In this document: positions 54,024 through 62,242 of the stretch, in pieces
How the letters are laid out: every line of letters starts with the position of its first letter
Position numbering within the stretch: position 1 is the stretch's first letter
NCBI GenBank assembly: GCA_902761755.1
Contig: CACWLP010000001.1
Location: forward strand, 1-64,000
Direction of reading: 5' to 3'
Length of the DNA stretch: 64,000 nucleotides
DNA from: an uncultured Eubacteriales bacterium
GTDB lineage: Bacteria; Bacillota; Clostridia; Christensenellales; Aristaeellaceae
Notes under the pieces: model-generated
Told to the model about the DNA's origin: nothing
Databases searched by the model: none
What the model saw: the letters and a program-made list of their open reading frames with translations, nothing else
Translations under genes and position numbers: made by a program

Positions 54024-56000
54024 TTACTTGCCCAGCACTTCCTTGACGGTCTGCACCGCGTTTTCCACAGTGAAGCCGAATTCCCGGAACAGGACCGCGT
54101 AGGGGGCGGAAGCGCCGTAATGGTCGATGCCGATGACCTTGCCGTCCAGGCCGGTGAAGCGGTACCAGGGCATGGTGGCGCCGGCTTCCATGGCCACCCG
54201 GGCACGGACCGCGGCGGGGATGACCTTTTCCTGATATTCCTTGGGCTGCTTTAAGAACAGCTCCATGCAGGGCATGGAAACCACCCGGGCGTCGATGCCG
54301 TCGGCCTTAAGCGCTTCCTTCGCGCCCATCATCTGCTCCACCTCGGAGCCGGAAGCCATCAGCAGCACGTCCGGCGTTTCCTTCTCGGAATCGGCAAGGA
54401 TATAGCCGCCCTTCATGGCCTCGCAGCCGCTGTTTTCGTACTGGGGCAGGTTCTGCCGGGTGAGGATCAGGCAGGTGGGCAGCCCGGCGGTCAGGGCCGT
54501 GAGCCAGCCGGCAGTGGTTTCCTTGCCGTCGGCGGGGCGGAACACCAGCAGATCCGGGATAGCCCGGAGGCCCGCCAGCTGCTCGATGGGCTCGTGGGTG
54601 GCGCCGTCCTCGCCCACGCCGATGGAATCGTGGGTGAACACAAAGGTGACGGGCAACTTCATGATGGCCGCCATGCGGACGGCGTGCTTCATGTAATCGC
54701 TGAACACGAAGAACGTGCCGCAGAACACCCGGAGCCCGCCGTGGAGGGCGATGGCGTTGCAGATGGCGCCCATGGCGTGCTCGCGGACGCCGAAGTGCAG
54801 GTTGCGGCCGGCCCGGTTCTGGGCGGAATAATCGCCGCCGTCCTTGATGTAGGTCTTATTGGAGGGGGCCAGGTCGGCGCTGCCGCCCACCAGGTTGGGC
54901 AGCAGCTTGGCCAGGCGGTTGATCATTTCGCCGGAGGTGGCGCGGGTGGCGATCTTGCCTTCCCACTGCCAGAGGGCGTCGTTAAGCGCCACGTCGTCGG
55001 TCAGTTCGGGATTGTGCCACTGCTCCCATTCCGCGGCCAGATCGGGATATTCCTTGCAGTACGCGGCGAACATTTCGTCCCAGGCCTTTTCCGCCGCTTC
55101 GTTCTTCTTCATTTCCTCTTCCACGTGGGCGTACACCTCGGGCAGCACGCAGAAGCTGTCGGCGGGCATGCCCAGGTTTTTCTTGGTTTCCGCCACGTTC
55201 TCTTCGCCCAGGGGCTCGCCGTGGGCGGAGGGCTTGCCTTCCTTGGCGGGGCAGCCAAAGCCGATCTTGGTGGGGCAGACGATCAGGGTGGGCCGCGGAT
55301 CCTTCTTGCCGTCCTCGATGGCGGCGCACACGGCGTCCACGTCGTTGCCGTCCTTCAGGCGGATCACCTGCCAGCCGTAGGCCTCGAACCGCTTGCCCAC
55401 GTCTTCCTTGAAGGCGATATCGGTATTGCCTTCGATGGAGATTTCATTGTCGTCGTACAGCAGCGTCAGCTTGCCCAGTTCCAGGGTGCCGGCCAGGGAG
55501 GCCGCTTCGCTGGCGATGCCCTCCATCATGCAGCCGTCACCGCAGAAGGCGTACACCCGATGATCCACCACCGGGAAGCCGGGGCGGTTGAAATGGGCGG
55601 CCATCATGGTTTCGGCGATGGCGAAGCCCACGGCGTTGGCCACGCCCTGGCCCAGGGGGCCGGAGGTGGTTTCCACGCCCACGGTGTGGCGGTATTCGGG
55701 ATGGCCGGGGGTCTTGCTGCCCCACTGACGGAACTGCTTCATATCGTCCATGGTGAGGCCGTAGCCGGTCAGGTGCAGCATGGTATAGATCAAAGAGCTG
55801 GCATGGCCGGAAGAAAGGACGAACCGGTCCCTGTCCTTCCAGGCGGGATCCTTGGGATTGTGCTTCATTTCCTTGATCCACACGGCGTAGGCCATGGGCG
55901 CCATGCCCATGGGAGCGCCGGGATGGCCGCTCTTGGCCTTCTGCACGGTGTCCGCCGCCAGGGTGCGGATGTTGTTGATGGTTTTCTGCCGGATGTCCAT
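54024..56000 (-). CDS. tkt: Transketolase
   Basis: 659 residues, full length. Thiamine-diphosphate domain: SGHPGAPMGMAPMAYAVW, GPLGQGVANAVGFAIAE and GDGCMMEGIASEAASLAG with the downstream N for metal binding; pyrimidine domain TFVFTHDSIGVGEDGATHEPIEQLAGLRAIP; C-terminal domain ends YAVLFREFGFTVENAVQTVKEVLGK in outline. It moves two-carbon units between pentose and other sugar phosphates, feeding xylan-derived pentoses into central metabolism. The start is ATG 56000 with GGGAGG upstream. It follows the phosphohexomutase by 31 nt and probably belongs to the same transcript. Confidence 0.97.
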   Translation of the reverse strand: MDIRQKTINNIRTLAADTVQKAKSGHPGAPMGMAPMAYAVWIKEMKHNPKDPAWKDRDRFVLSSGHASSLIYTMLHLTGYGLTMDDMKQFRQWGSKTPGHPEYRHTVGVETTSGPLGQGVANAVGFAIAETMMAAHFNRPGFPVVDHRVYAFCGDGCMMEGIASEAASLAGTLELGKLTLLYDDNEISIEGNTDIAFKEDVGKRFEAYGWQVIRLKDGNDVDAVCAAIEDGKKDPRPTLIVCPTKIGFGCPAKEGKPSAHGEPLGEENVAETKKNLGMPADSFCVLPEVYAHVEEEMKKNEAAEKAWDEMFAAYCKEYPDLAAEWEQWHNPELTDDVALNDALWQWEGKIATRATSGEMINRLAKLLPNLVGGSADLAPSNKTYIKDGGDYSAQNRAGRNLHFGVREHAMGAICNAIALHGGLRVFCGTFFVFSDYMKHAVRMAAIMKLPVTFVFTHDSIGVGEDGATHEPIEQLAGLRAIPDLLVFRPADGKETTAGWLTALTAGLPTCLILTRQNLPQYENSGCEAMKGGYILADSEKETPDVLLMASGSEVEQMMGAKEALKADGIDARVVSMPCMELFLKQPKEYQEKVIPAAVRARVAMEAGATMPWYRFTGLDGKVIGIDHYGASAPYAVLFREFGFTVENAVQTVKEVLGK

Positions 56001-56031
56001 GATGTTTTCCTCCCTGTATAATAATCTTTCG

Positions 56032-57537
56032 TTATGCCTGCACAAATTCTTCCAGACGGCTCAGGTTCACGCCCTCCGCGCCGGACAGCACGCCCAGCAG
56101 CGCCGATGCCATTTCATGCACGCCGCCTTCCACGTCGCTTTCGATGTTCAGCGGCAGCACCGGATCGTGCACGCTCAGGCGCAGCAGGAACCAGCCGTTG
56201 TTGGCGCCGTCCTGCAAATCGAAGGAGATACGCACGCCCTCCCGGTTGTCCGGGGCGATGTGCCAGCCCGGGGCGAAGGCCGCGTGATCCATCACCTTTT
56301 CGATGGCCGCCCGGCCGGCAGCGTGGAAATCCTCATCGTCGATGGTGAGGCGCAGCTCCACGCTCTCCTTGGGCTCCTTCAGATCCGCGATCAGCTCGCC
56401 CAGCTCCCGGCCTTCCTGTTTCATGCGCATGGCCTCGCAGATCAGCACCGTCACAAGATACGTTCCGTCGTCCAGGAAATGGTTTTCCCGCAGGGCGGCG
56501 TGGCCGCTGGTCTCGATGGCCAGGGGGCAGTCGATGCCCGCCTCGTTCAGGCGGATGGCCTCGTTGATCACGTTGCGGTAGCCCCGCTTATAGCGGTAAT
56601 GCTCGCCGCCCCATTCCATGATGAACTGATGAAGGCCGGTGGAGGTGACCGAATCGGTGACGATGGTCAGCCCCGGCTTTTTATCCAGCAGCACGGCGCT
56701 GATCAGGGCGATGAGCCGGTTGCGGTCGATCTGCCGGCCGGTGCGGTCTACGATGGCGGCGCGGTCGCAGTCGGCGTCGAAGAGCACGCCCATGTCCGCG
56801 CCGTATTTCTTTACCGCGTCGGTCACGGCGGCGACAGCCCGGGGATCGTCCGGGCTGGGAACGTGATTGGGGAACGCGCCGTCCGGCGTCAGGAACTGGC
56901 TGCCCTCCACCCAGGCACCCAGATCATCCAGCATATCCCTGAAAAAACCGCCCACGCCGTTGCCGGCGTCCACCAGCACGTGCAGGCCCAGCAGGGGCTT
57001 TTGCACGTCGGTATTCAGCTTCCCGCGGATCAGGCCCTTCATCTGCTCGCAGTACACAGGCATGAAATCCCTTTTCACGACGGGGCCCGCGTCCCCCAGC
57101 AGGGGCGAATCGCCGCCGGCGATCTCCAGGATCCCGTCCAGATCGGCCTTTTCGATGCCGCCCGCCTGGGTGAAAAACTTCATGCCGTTGTACTCGGAGG
57201 AAAAATGATCCGCCGTGATCATCACGCCGCCGTCGCAGGCAAAGCCCTCGGTGATCAGGCTCATGTACAGGGCCGGGGTGGTGCACATGCCGTAGCATTC
57301 CACCTGGGCCCCCGCCTGATGGCACCCCTCCGCGCAGGCGTCCAGCAGCGCTTCCCCGGTGAGGCGGCAATCCCGCCCGAGGGCGATCCGCGGGTTGGGC
57401 ACGCCCCTGCCCCGCAGCCATGTCACAAACGCCGCGCCGATCCGGGCGGCTGCCGCCGCCGTCAGGGGCGCGCCGTCCCCCATCGCCCGTCCGCGTACAT
57501 CCGTGCCGCTCCTGAGGGTGCGCAAGTCCCAGCTCAT
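56032..57537 (-). CDS. Phosphohexomutase-family protein with altered active-site serine
   Basis: 501 residues, alpha-D-phosphohexomutase fold in four domains. The N-terminus LRSGTDVRG is canonical (phosphomannomutase/phosphoglucomutase type). The metal loop reads FDADCDRAA (canonical D-G-D-x-D-R) and the sugar loop AIETSGHAAL. The phosphoserine loop, however, reads MITADHFSSEYNG, where the family has T-A-S-H-N-P: Asp110 stands at the catalytic Ser position (codon GAT at 57208-57210 on the plus strand). It may use an aspartyl phosphate, have a different reaction, or be inactive. ATG 57537 has GGGAGG and overlaps the DUF2461 stop (ATGA). Confidence 0.85.
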   Translation of the reverse strand: MSWDLRTLRSGTDVRGRAMGDGAPLTAAAAARIGAAFVTWLRGRGVPNPRIALGRDCRLTGEALLDACAEGCHQAGAQVECYGMCTTPALYMSLITEGFACDGGVMITADHFSSEYNGMKFFTQAGGIEKADLDGILEIAGGDSPLLGDAGPVVKRDFMPVYCEQMKGLIRGKLNTDVQKPLLGLHVLVDAGNGVGGFFRDMLDDLGAWVEGSQFLTPDGAFPNHVPSPDDPRAVAAVTDAVKKYGADMGVLFDADCDRAAIVDRTGRQIDRNRLIALISAVLLDKKPGLTIVTDSVTSTGLHQFIMEWGGEHYRYKRGYRNVINEAIRLNEAGIDCPLAIETSGHAALRENHFLDDGTYLVTVLICEAMRMKQEGRELGELIADLKEPKESVELRLTIDDEDFHAAGRAAIEKVMDHAAFAPGWHIAPDNREGVRISFDLQDGANNGWFLLRLSVHDPVLPLNIESDVEGGVHEMASALLGVLSGAEGVNLSRLEEFVQA

Positions 57538-58238
57538 ACGTTTCCTCCCTGTTCGTCCATTTTTTCCATCGCGTCCTCCACGCAGCCCCGGAAAATCCAG
57601 TACAGCGGGGCCAGCGCCCGGTAATCCTCCATCACCCGGTCCACGATCCCCGGCGACTGAAGCCACTCCATTTTCGCGCCCAGCCGCTCGGCGTACACCT
57701 GCTTTTTCAGATACCAGGGGATCAGCGCTTCCGGCAGCCCAGCCGGGGGCTGCATTTTCTTCCATTCCTGGCCGGCAAGCACGAAATTTCGCTGTTTCAG
57801 CACCGGCAGGATCCGCAGGAAATCATCCGGGCAGGCGGCCATCCGCCGGCGCATGGCGTCCATGATCTCCCGGGTCTCGCCCCAGATGCCCACGCCCCAG
57901 TTCACGTGATCCGCCCCGGCCTCGAACCAGTAGAAGGGCGTGCCGTCGTTGGGCCGGCCGCTCTGCCGGAAGGAGACCCACAGATGATCCCGGTAAGGGG
58001 ATTTGTCCTTTGAGAAGCGGGTATCCCGGTTGATGCGGCTTAAGCACTTGGCGGGCCGCACCTCCATGTCCTCCGCGATCTGCTGCATGCCCGGGCCCAT
58101 GGCGCCGATGAACGCATAGAAGGGATCCCGTACCGCGCGGTAATATCTTTCCCGGTTGGCGTCCATAAAAGATTTGTCGTTATGAAACCGCAAATCCAGA
58201 AAGAAAGGGATCATTTCCTTTCCGAAGCCTTGAAACAC
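57534..58238 (-). CDS. DUF2461 family protein
   Basis: 234 residues with the DUF2461 pattern: FFLDLRFHNDKSFMDANRERYYR at the N-terminus, SRINRDTRFSKDKSPYRDHLWVSF in the first third, then ADHVNWGVGIWGE. The family has no known biochemical function. GTG start after GGGAGG (7 nt). First gene of a three-gene unit with the phosphohexomutase (ATGA overlap) and transketolase. Confidence 0.9.
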   Translation of the reverse strand: MFQGFGKEMIPFFLDLRFHNDKSFMDANRERYYRAVRDPFYAFIGAMGPGMQQIAEDMEVRPAKCLSRINRDTRFSKDKSPYRDHLWVSFRQSGRPNDGTPFYWFEAGADHVNWGVGIWGETREIMDAMRRRMAACPDDFLRILPVLKQRNFVLAGQEWKKMQPPAGLPEALIPWYLKKQVYAERLGAKMEWLQSPGIVDRVMEDYRALAPLYWIFRGCVEDAMEKMDEQGGNV

Positions 58239-58271
58239 GCGCTTTCCTCCCGAGCAAAATTACACGGCTAT

Positions 58272-58300
58272 ATTATATACGATTCTTGGGTTTTGTTCAA
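58272..58300 (-). promoter_or_regulatory. Promoter of the DUF2461-phosphohexomutase-tkt unit
   Basis: Minus strand: TTGAAC (58295-58300), 17-bp spacer, TATAAT (58272-58277), about 33 nt upstream of the GTG start. Confidence 0.8.
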
Positions 58301-58335
58301 CTGCTTTCCATCGCAAAAACAGCCGCTTTTTCCGC

Positions 58336-58364
58336 AAAAAACCGCCGGAGAGCATCCGGCGGCG
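58336..58364 (-). terminator. Intrinsic terminator after the flavokinase gene
   Basis: Minus strand: CCGCCGGA / TCCGGCGG (8-bp core, 5-nt loop) followed by TTTTTTG. It ends the riboflavin unit 7-10 nt after the flavokinase stop. Confidence 0.92.
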
Positions 58365-58370
58365 TTTGAT

Positions 58371-58781
58371 TCACATTCCGTTCCCGCCCAGCAGCCGCCG
58401 GGCCTCCTCCGCGTCCTTTTCCACCTGGGCCTCCACTTCCCGCAGGGAAGCCATTTTCCGGGTGGGCCGCAGAAACGCGTACAGCGACACCGTGATTTCC
58501 CGGCCGTAGAGATCGCCGGAAAAGCCGGGCAGGAAGGTTTCCACCGTGGGGACGGGATCGGCGGTCAAGGTAGGCCGCAGGCCCACGTTGGTGACCCCCA
58601 GGTATTCCCTGTCCCCCACCCGCACCCGGGCGGCGTACACTCCGAAGGGCGGCAGCGCCGCGCCGGGGGGCACGGGCAGGTTGGCCGTGGGCATCCCCAC
58701 GGTGCGCCCGTTGCCCCGGCCGTGGATCACGGGACCGGAAAGCACGTACAGCGGACGTTCGTTACGTATGGGAGCATCCAT
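58371..58781 (-). CDS. Stand-alone riboflavin kinase (flavokinase) domain
   Basis: 136 residues matching the C-terminal half of bifunctional RibF: GPVIHGRGNGRTVGMPTANLP (phosphate-binding G-R-G/T-x-x-P-T-A-N motif), FGVYAARVRVG, GVTNVGLRPTL, VETFLPGFSGDLYG and VSLYAFLRPTRKMASL. It phosphorylates riboflavin to FMN; the N-terminal FAD-synthetase domain is absent. It starts 4 nt after the ribU stop and shares the FMN-riboswitch-controlled transcript, so imported riboflavin is trapped as FMN. Confidence 0.93.
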   Translation of the reverse strand: MDAPIRNERPLYVLSGPVIHGRGNGRTVGMPTANLPVPPGAALPPFGVYAARVRVGDREYLGVTNVGLRPTLTADPVPTVETFLPGFSGDLYGREITVSLYAFLRPTRKMASLREVEAQVEKDAEEARRLLGGNGM

Positions 58782-58785
58782 TTCT

Positions 58786-59439
58786 TCAGATCGTTCCTCT
58801 CAGCCGCATCACCAGCAGCACGCAGCCCACCAGCAGCACTGCGCCCAGCACCATCATGGCCGGATCCATCTTCAGCTCCGTTTTCTTGGGCTGGTCCGCC
58901 CCGGTGAGGATACGGGCCTTGCGCAGCGCGGTGATCAGCGGCTTGTAGATCAGCAGCGTGATTCCCGTGTTCAGCCCGCCCTTGAGCAGGTTAAAGGGCA
59001 GGAAGGTGGGCAGCAGCATGCCCGCCACCGCCTCCCGGGGGGTGCCCGTGTAGATGGGCGTGACGATGTAATTCCACAGCAGCATCATCGCCGCCATGAC
59101 CGCCGTGCCGCACAGCAGGCCCGCCACCGCGCCGTCTGCCGTGCGCTTTTTCCGGTAGATCGCCGCCGCCGTGCAAGCGTAGGCGCAGCTGGAAACCACG
59201 TTCATCAGCAGCCCCCAGGGGCCCGTATCGCTGATGGTGACCATTTCGATCACCGACGAAATGACCGAAATGATCGCCGCGGACATCGGCCCCATCATCA
59301 GCCCGCCCAGCACGATGACCACGTCCTTGGGCTCGTACTTGAGGAAGAGCACCACCGGAATGCGGATCAGCGCCACCGCCAGCACGGCCAGGGCGCAGAA
59401 CATGCCGATCAGGGTGATTTTCCCGGTTTTGCTGTTCAT
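58786..59439 (-). CDS. ribU: Riboflavin ECF transporter S component RibU
   Basis: 217 residues with six membrane segments. RibU features: the N-terminal ITLIGMFCALAVLAVALIRIPVVLFLKYEPKDVVIVLGG, with the L-x-Y-x-x-x-D-V-x-x-x-x-x-G pattern, and FLPFNLLKGGLNTGITLLIYKPL. It binds riboflavin and docks with the common ECF energizing module. An extra hydrophobic segment at the C-terminus (MMVLGAVLLVGCVLLVMRL) is slightly unusual. The start is ATG 59439, 7 nt after GGAGGG; the frame reading further upstream overlaps the riboswitch terminator. The FMN riboswitch upstream confirms riboflavin specificity. Confidence 0.95.
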   Translation of the reverse strand: MNSKTGKITLIGMFCALAVLAVALIRIPVVLFLKYEPKDVVIVLGGLMMGPMSAAIISVISSVIEMVTISDTGPWGLLMNVVSSCAYACTAAAIYRKKRTADGAVAGLLCGTAVMAAMMLLWNYIVTPIYTGTPREAVAGMLLPTFLPFNLLKGGLNTGITLLIYKPLITALRKARILTGADQPKKTELKMDPAMMVLGAVLLVGCVLLVMRLRGTI

Positions 59440-59461
59440 GTGTTTTCCCTCCGTCTTCATC

Positions 59462-59502
59462 AAAAAATCCCCTGAAAGCACCGCGTTGATCTTTCAGGGG
59501 AT
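59462..59502 (-). terminator. FMN-riboswitch terminator
   Basis: Minus strand: ATCCCCTGAAAG / CTTTCAGGGGAT (12-bp stem, 12-nt loop) followed by TTTTTT, between the FMN aptamer and the ribU ribosome site. Confidence 0.92.
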
Positions 59503-59533
59503 CAGAGACTGCCGTATTTGAGGCTTCCCTGTC

Positions 59534-59681
59534 CATCTTCTTTCATCCAGACTTGCCGCGCGCTGCGCGCCGCGGCTTACTGTCGGTGCCGGAATGCTCA
59601 CCGGCTCTGCCCCTCCGGAAAAACGGAATGGGGCTCGCGGACTTTACCGCCGATCGGGATTTCCACCCTGCCCTGAAGATG
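59534..59681 (-). promoter_or_regulatory. FMN riboswitch (RFN element)
   Basis: Minus strand shows the RFN blocks in order: P1 arm CATCTTC, AGGGCAGGGTGGAAATCCC, GGCGGTAAAGTCCGCGAGCC, a variable GC-rich arm, GAGCCGGTGAGCATTCCGGC, CCGACAGT, a second variable arm, GTCTGGATG and GAAGATG closing P1. FMN binding should favour the terminator at 59462-59502 and shut off ribU and the flavokinase. Confidence 0.96.
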
Positions 59682-59706
59682 CGCCGTTCATTCAGTTGTC
59701 GGTCTT

Positions 59707-59735
59707 ATTATAATGCGATCCCGCCCCGCCGTCAA
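59707..59735 (-). promoter_or_regulatory. Promoter of the FMN-riboswitch unit
   Basis: Minus strand: TTGACG (59730-59735), 17-bp spacer, perfect TATAAT (59707-59712), about 25 nt before the aptamer. Confidence 0.88.
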
Positions 59736-59744
59736 GCCCTTCCG

Positions 59745-61268
59745 TCAGGGCGAAACCAGATCCGCGTTGGGCAGGAAATCCCCGGGCAGGTAGATGTGGC
59801 CCGCCAGGGAATCCGGCTGCTCGCCCTGAACGAAGAAGGCGGCCTTTTTGACCCCCTGCAGCTCGCACAGGGTGTTCACCAGGGCGTAGATCATCTGCTT
59901 TTCCGCCGCGGCGTCCATGCCTTCGCAAAGGGCCGGCCACTGCTCGGAAAAATTCAGCACCAGGGCCTGATCCGCATAGCTGACCCCCAGCAGGTCCGCC
60001 GGGCGCAGGCCCTGGGGCAGCACGGTCCGCAGGCCCGATACGCTGTCGAAGGGCTGGGGCCCCAGCAGCAGCTGCTGCACCAGCGCCCGGGCGCTGTACG
60101 CCTCGTAGAAGGGCACGGGCCGCAGCACCCGGGCCAGCCTTCCGTTCCCGTCCGAAAAATACAGCGCGCACTCGGCCAGCAGGAAGCCGGAAAAATCCCG
60201 CCGCCGCATCAGCCCGTCCGTAAACCGGATCTGCTCTCCCGCGCCGGAATAGGTGCCGGACGGCGTCAGAGAGGTGATGCGTTCATTGCCGATGGTAACC
60301 TCGATGCCGTCCAACCCAGGCAGGAAGGTGGTGAACGTATACGTCATGGCCGCCATCATCACGGACCGGGTGATCCCCGCGTCGATGAGCGCGGAATTCA
60401 TTTCCTCCCGGAAGTGCAGCGAAAGCCGCCGCACGCCCCCGCCTTCCTCCAGCACGGGGCTGTCCAGCAGCATTTCCCGCAGCCGGGGACAGGCGGGCGC
60501 GTTGGGCAGCTTTTCCGCCCCGGCCCCGATGGCCTCCAGCAGCGTCACCGCCATGCCGGGCAGATCCTGGCTGGAAAAGGACAGCGTGCGCCCTTCGCAC
60601 AGGATGCCCTTGCCCGCCGGTGCCGGGAAATACACCGCCGCCGCAAAGGACCGCCGGCCCGCCGTGGCGGGCGCGCCCGCCCGGGCCCACAGGGTGGAAA
60701 GATCCTCCCGGGTGTTGGGCTGGAAGGCCCCCGCCGGCAGGGTGGAGGCCACGTTCAGCCCCGGCTGCACCCCGGCGATGAGCACGTTCACATATTGCAG
60801 ATCCCCGAACTGGCACAGGGTATTGGCCAGGGCCTGGCCCACCATATACAGCTGCTCATGGGACAGCCGCAGCGCCGAAGCCCCCAGGCTCACCGTGGCC
60901 ACCTGGCCGGACACCTCCACCGCGTCCGTGCCCGACAGCGTCAGCGTCACGTCGCCGCCCACGGCCTGGGCCGCCCCCGCGGAGGGCTGGGACAGGAGCA
61001 TTTCGCACAGCGTCTGGGCGTTATGCCGGGAGGCGGAAAACTGCGCCTTCACCGGATAAGCCAGCAGCTGGGTGCCCTCCAGGGAAGGCAGATACAGCAG
61101 CACCGTCTGCTCGTAGCCCTGGTTCATATCGTTTTCCGGCGCCTCGTAGCGTTTTTCCGCCGGCGGCAGCGTCATCTGCGGCCCGGGGGCCTTCTCCTGG
61201 CCCACGCAGCCGGACAAAAGCAGCACCGCCGCCATCAGGCAGCCCAGGCGTTTCCAGCGTCGATCCAT
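59745..61268 (-). CDS. GerMN-domain lipoprotein (first of two)
   Basis: 507 residues. Lipoprotein signal with lipobox LLSGC (Cys about 21). Two GerMN-type domains are recognisable, around residues 50-190 (TVLLYLPSLEGTQLLAYPVKAQF...LGASALRLSHEQLYMVGQALANTLCQF) and 365-500 (CALYFSDGNGRLARVLRPVPF...LNFSEQWPALCEGMDAAAEKQMIYALVNTLCEL), separated by a less conserved block. GerMN domains occur in spore-germination and sporulation lipoproteins (GerM) and in LpqB. It is anchored on the outer face of the membrane. It lies 14 nt downstream of the second GerMN gene, so they are co-transcribed. Overlaps the FMN-unit promoter region only marginally. Confidence 0.85.
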   Translation of the reverse strand: MDRRWKRLGCLMAAVLLLSGCVGQEKAPGPQMTLPPAEKRYEAPENDMNQGYEQTVLLYLPSLEGTQLLAYPVKAQFSASRHNAQTLCEMLLSQPSAGAAQAVGGDVTLTLSGTDAVEVSGQVATVSLGASALRLSHEQLYMVGQALANTLCQFGDLQYVNVLIAGVQPGLNVASTLPAGAFQPNTREDLSTLWARAGAPATAGRRSFAAAVYFPAPAGKGILCEGRTLSFSSQDLPGMAVTLLEAIGAGAEKLPNAPACPRLREMLLDSPVLEEGGGVRRLSLHFREEMNSALIDAGITRSVMMAAMTYTFTTFLPGLDGIEVTIGNERITSLTPSGTYSGAGEQIRFTDGLMRRRDFSGFLLAECALYFSDGNGRLARVLRPVPFYEAYSARALVQQLLLGPQPFDSVSGLRTVLPQGLRPADLLGVSYADQALVLNFSEQWPALCEGMDAAAEKQMIYALVNTLCELQGVKKAAFFVQGEQPDSLAGHIYLPGDFLPNADLVSP

Positions 61269-61282
61269 TTCCGCTCCATCCC

Positions 61283-62242
61283 TCAGTCCTGATTCATCAT
61301 GGTTGCAAGCTCGTCATACCCGATCTTCCACAATCCGTCCTCCCGCCGCATCCGCAGGGGATAGCCCCCGATCTCCCGGTCGCCCGCCTCGCCCATCAGC
61401 GTCAGCTCCGCGCTGACCACGGCGCTCTGCCCGTCCGGGCTCACGCTGCCCGGGCTCACGGAAAAGCTGACCAGGGTGCCGCCGTCCGCAAAGGCGTCGC
61501 AGGCGGCCTGCTCCCGGGGACGGGCATCGTCCCGGGCCGTCAGATCGTACAGCGCGGCCCAATCCTGCCGCTGCCATGCGTTCAGGATCAGCTCGGCGGT
61601 GTTGTGGGGGGTCAGCAGCCTGTCCTCCCGCCGGGTCAGGGGCGGCAGAAGCGTTTCGTCCCCGCTCTGGTCCAGAAATCCCGCGGTGAGCCGCAGGGAT
61701 TTCCCCTGGTCCACCCCCCGGTACACCAGCACCTGCACCCGGGCGCACATCCCGGCTTCGGTGAGGGTGGCGCTCAGGGCGTCCAGGCACATCTGCCGGC
61801 GCAGCGCGCCCTCCGTTTTATCGGCGGCGTCCTGCCCCTCGTCGGCATACCGGCCCATCATGGCTTCATTGAAGGTCACGAACAGGGTGTCCCCCTGGCT
61901 CAGGGTGGAAAGCACCTCCGTGCCGGGCGGGAACAGGCCGTCCAGGGCGGACGATGCGCCGGAAGGCCCGTCCAGCAGCGCCTGCACCAGAGCGTGCTCC
62001 GGCGCTTCGTTCCTTCCCACCTCCACCTGCCGCGTCTGAGGCGCCAGGTAGCCCGTGGTCCCGTAGCGGAAATACAGCACGGCGGTGAACCCCGAAGCGG
62101 ACAGCCCGCCCGTATCGGCGCTGATCAGCACCGTATCCTCCACGGGCTGCGGCTTTTCCTCCTCCTGGGGCGGCGGCGCGCCGCAGCCGGACAGAAGCGC
62201 CGCGCACAGGATCAAAAGCGCCCAGCGGCGCGCGCCCTTCAT
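61283..62242 (-). CDS. GerMN-domain lipoprotein (second)
   Basis: 319 residues from ATG 62242. Lipobox LLSGC near residue 19. One GerMN domain (about residues 40-190: TAVLYFRYGTTGYLAPQTRQVEV...ALVQALLDGPSG...LFVTFNEAMMGRYADE) is followed by a C-terminal domain (about 205-319; ELILNAWQRQDWAALYDLTA...GYPLRMRREDGLWKIGYDEL) that resembles NTF2-like lipoprotein domains. The ATG overlaps the stop of the DUF6062 gene (ATGA), so expression is coupled. Together with its neighbour it suggests an envelope or spore-coat role. Confidence 0.82.
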   Translation of the reverse strand: MKGARRWALLILCAALLSGCGAPPPQEEEKPQPVEDTVLISADTGGLSASGFTAVLYFRYGTTGYLAPQTRQVEVGRNEAPEHALVQALLDGPSGASSALDGLFPPGTEVLSTLSQGDTLFVTFNEAMMGRYADEGQDAADKTEGALRRQMCLDALSATLTEAGMCARVQVLVYRGVDQGKSLRLTAGFLDQSGDETLLPPLTRREDRLLTPHNTAELILNAWQRQDWAALYDLTARDDARPREQAACDAFADGGTLVSFSVSPGSVSPDGQSAVVSAELTLMGEAGDREIGGYPLRMRREDGLWKIGYDELATMMNQD

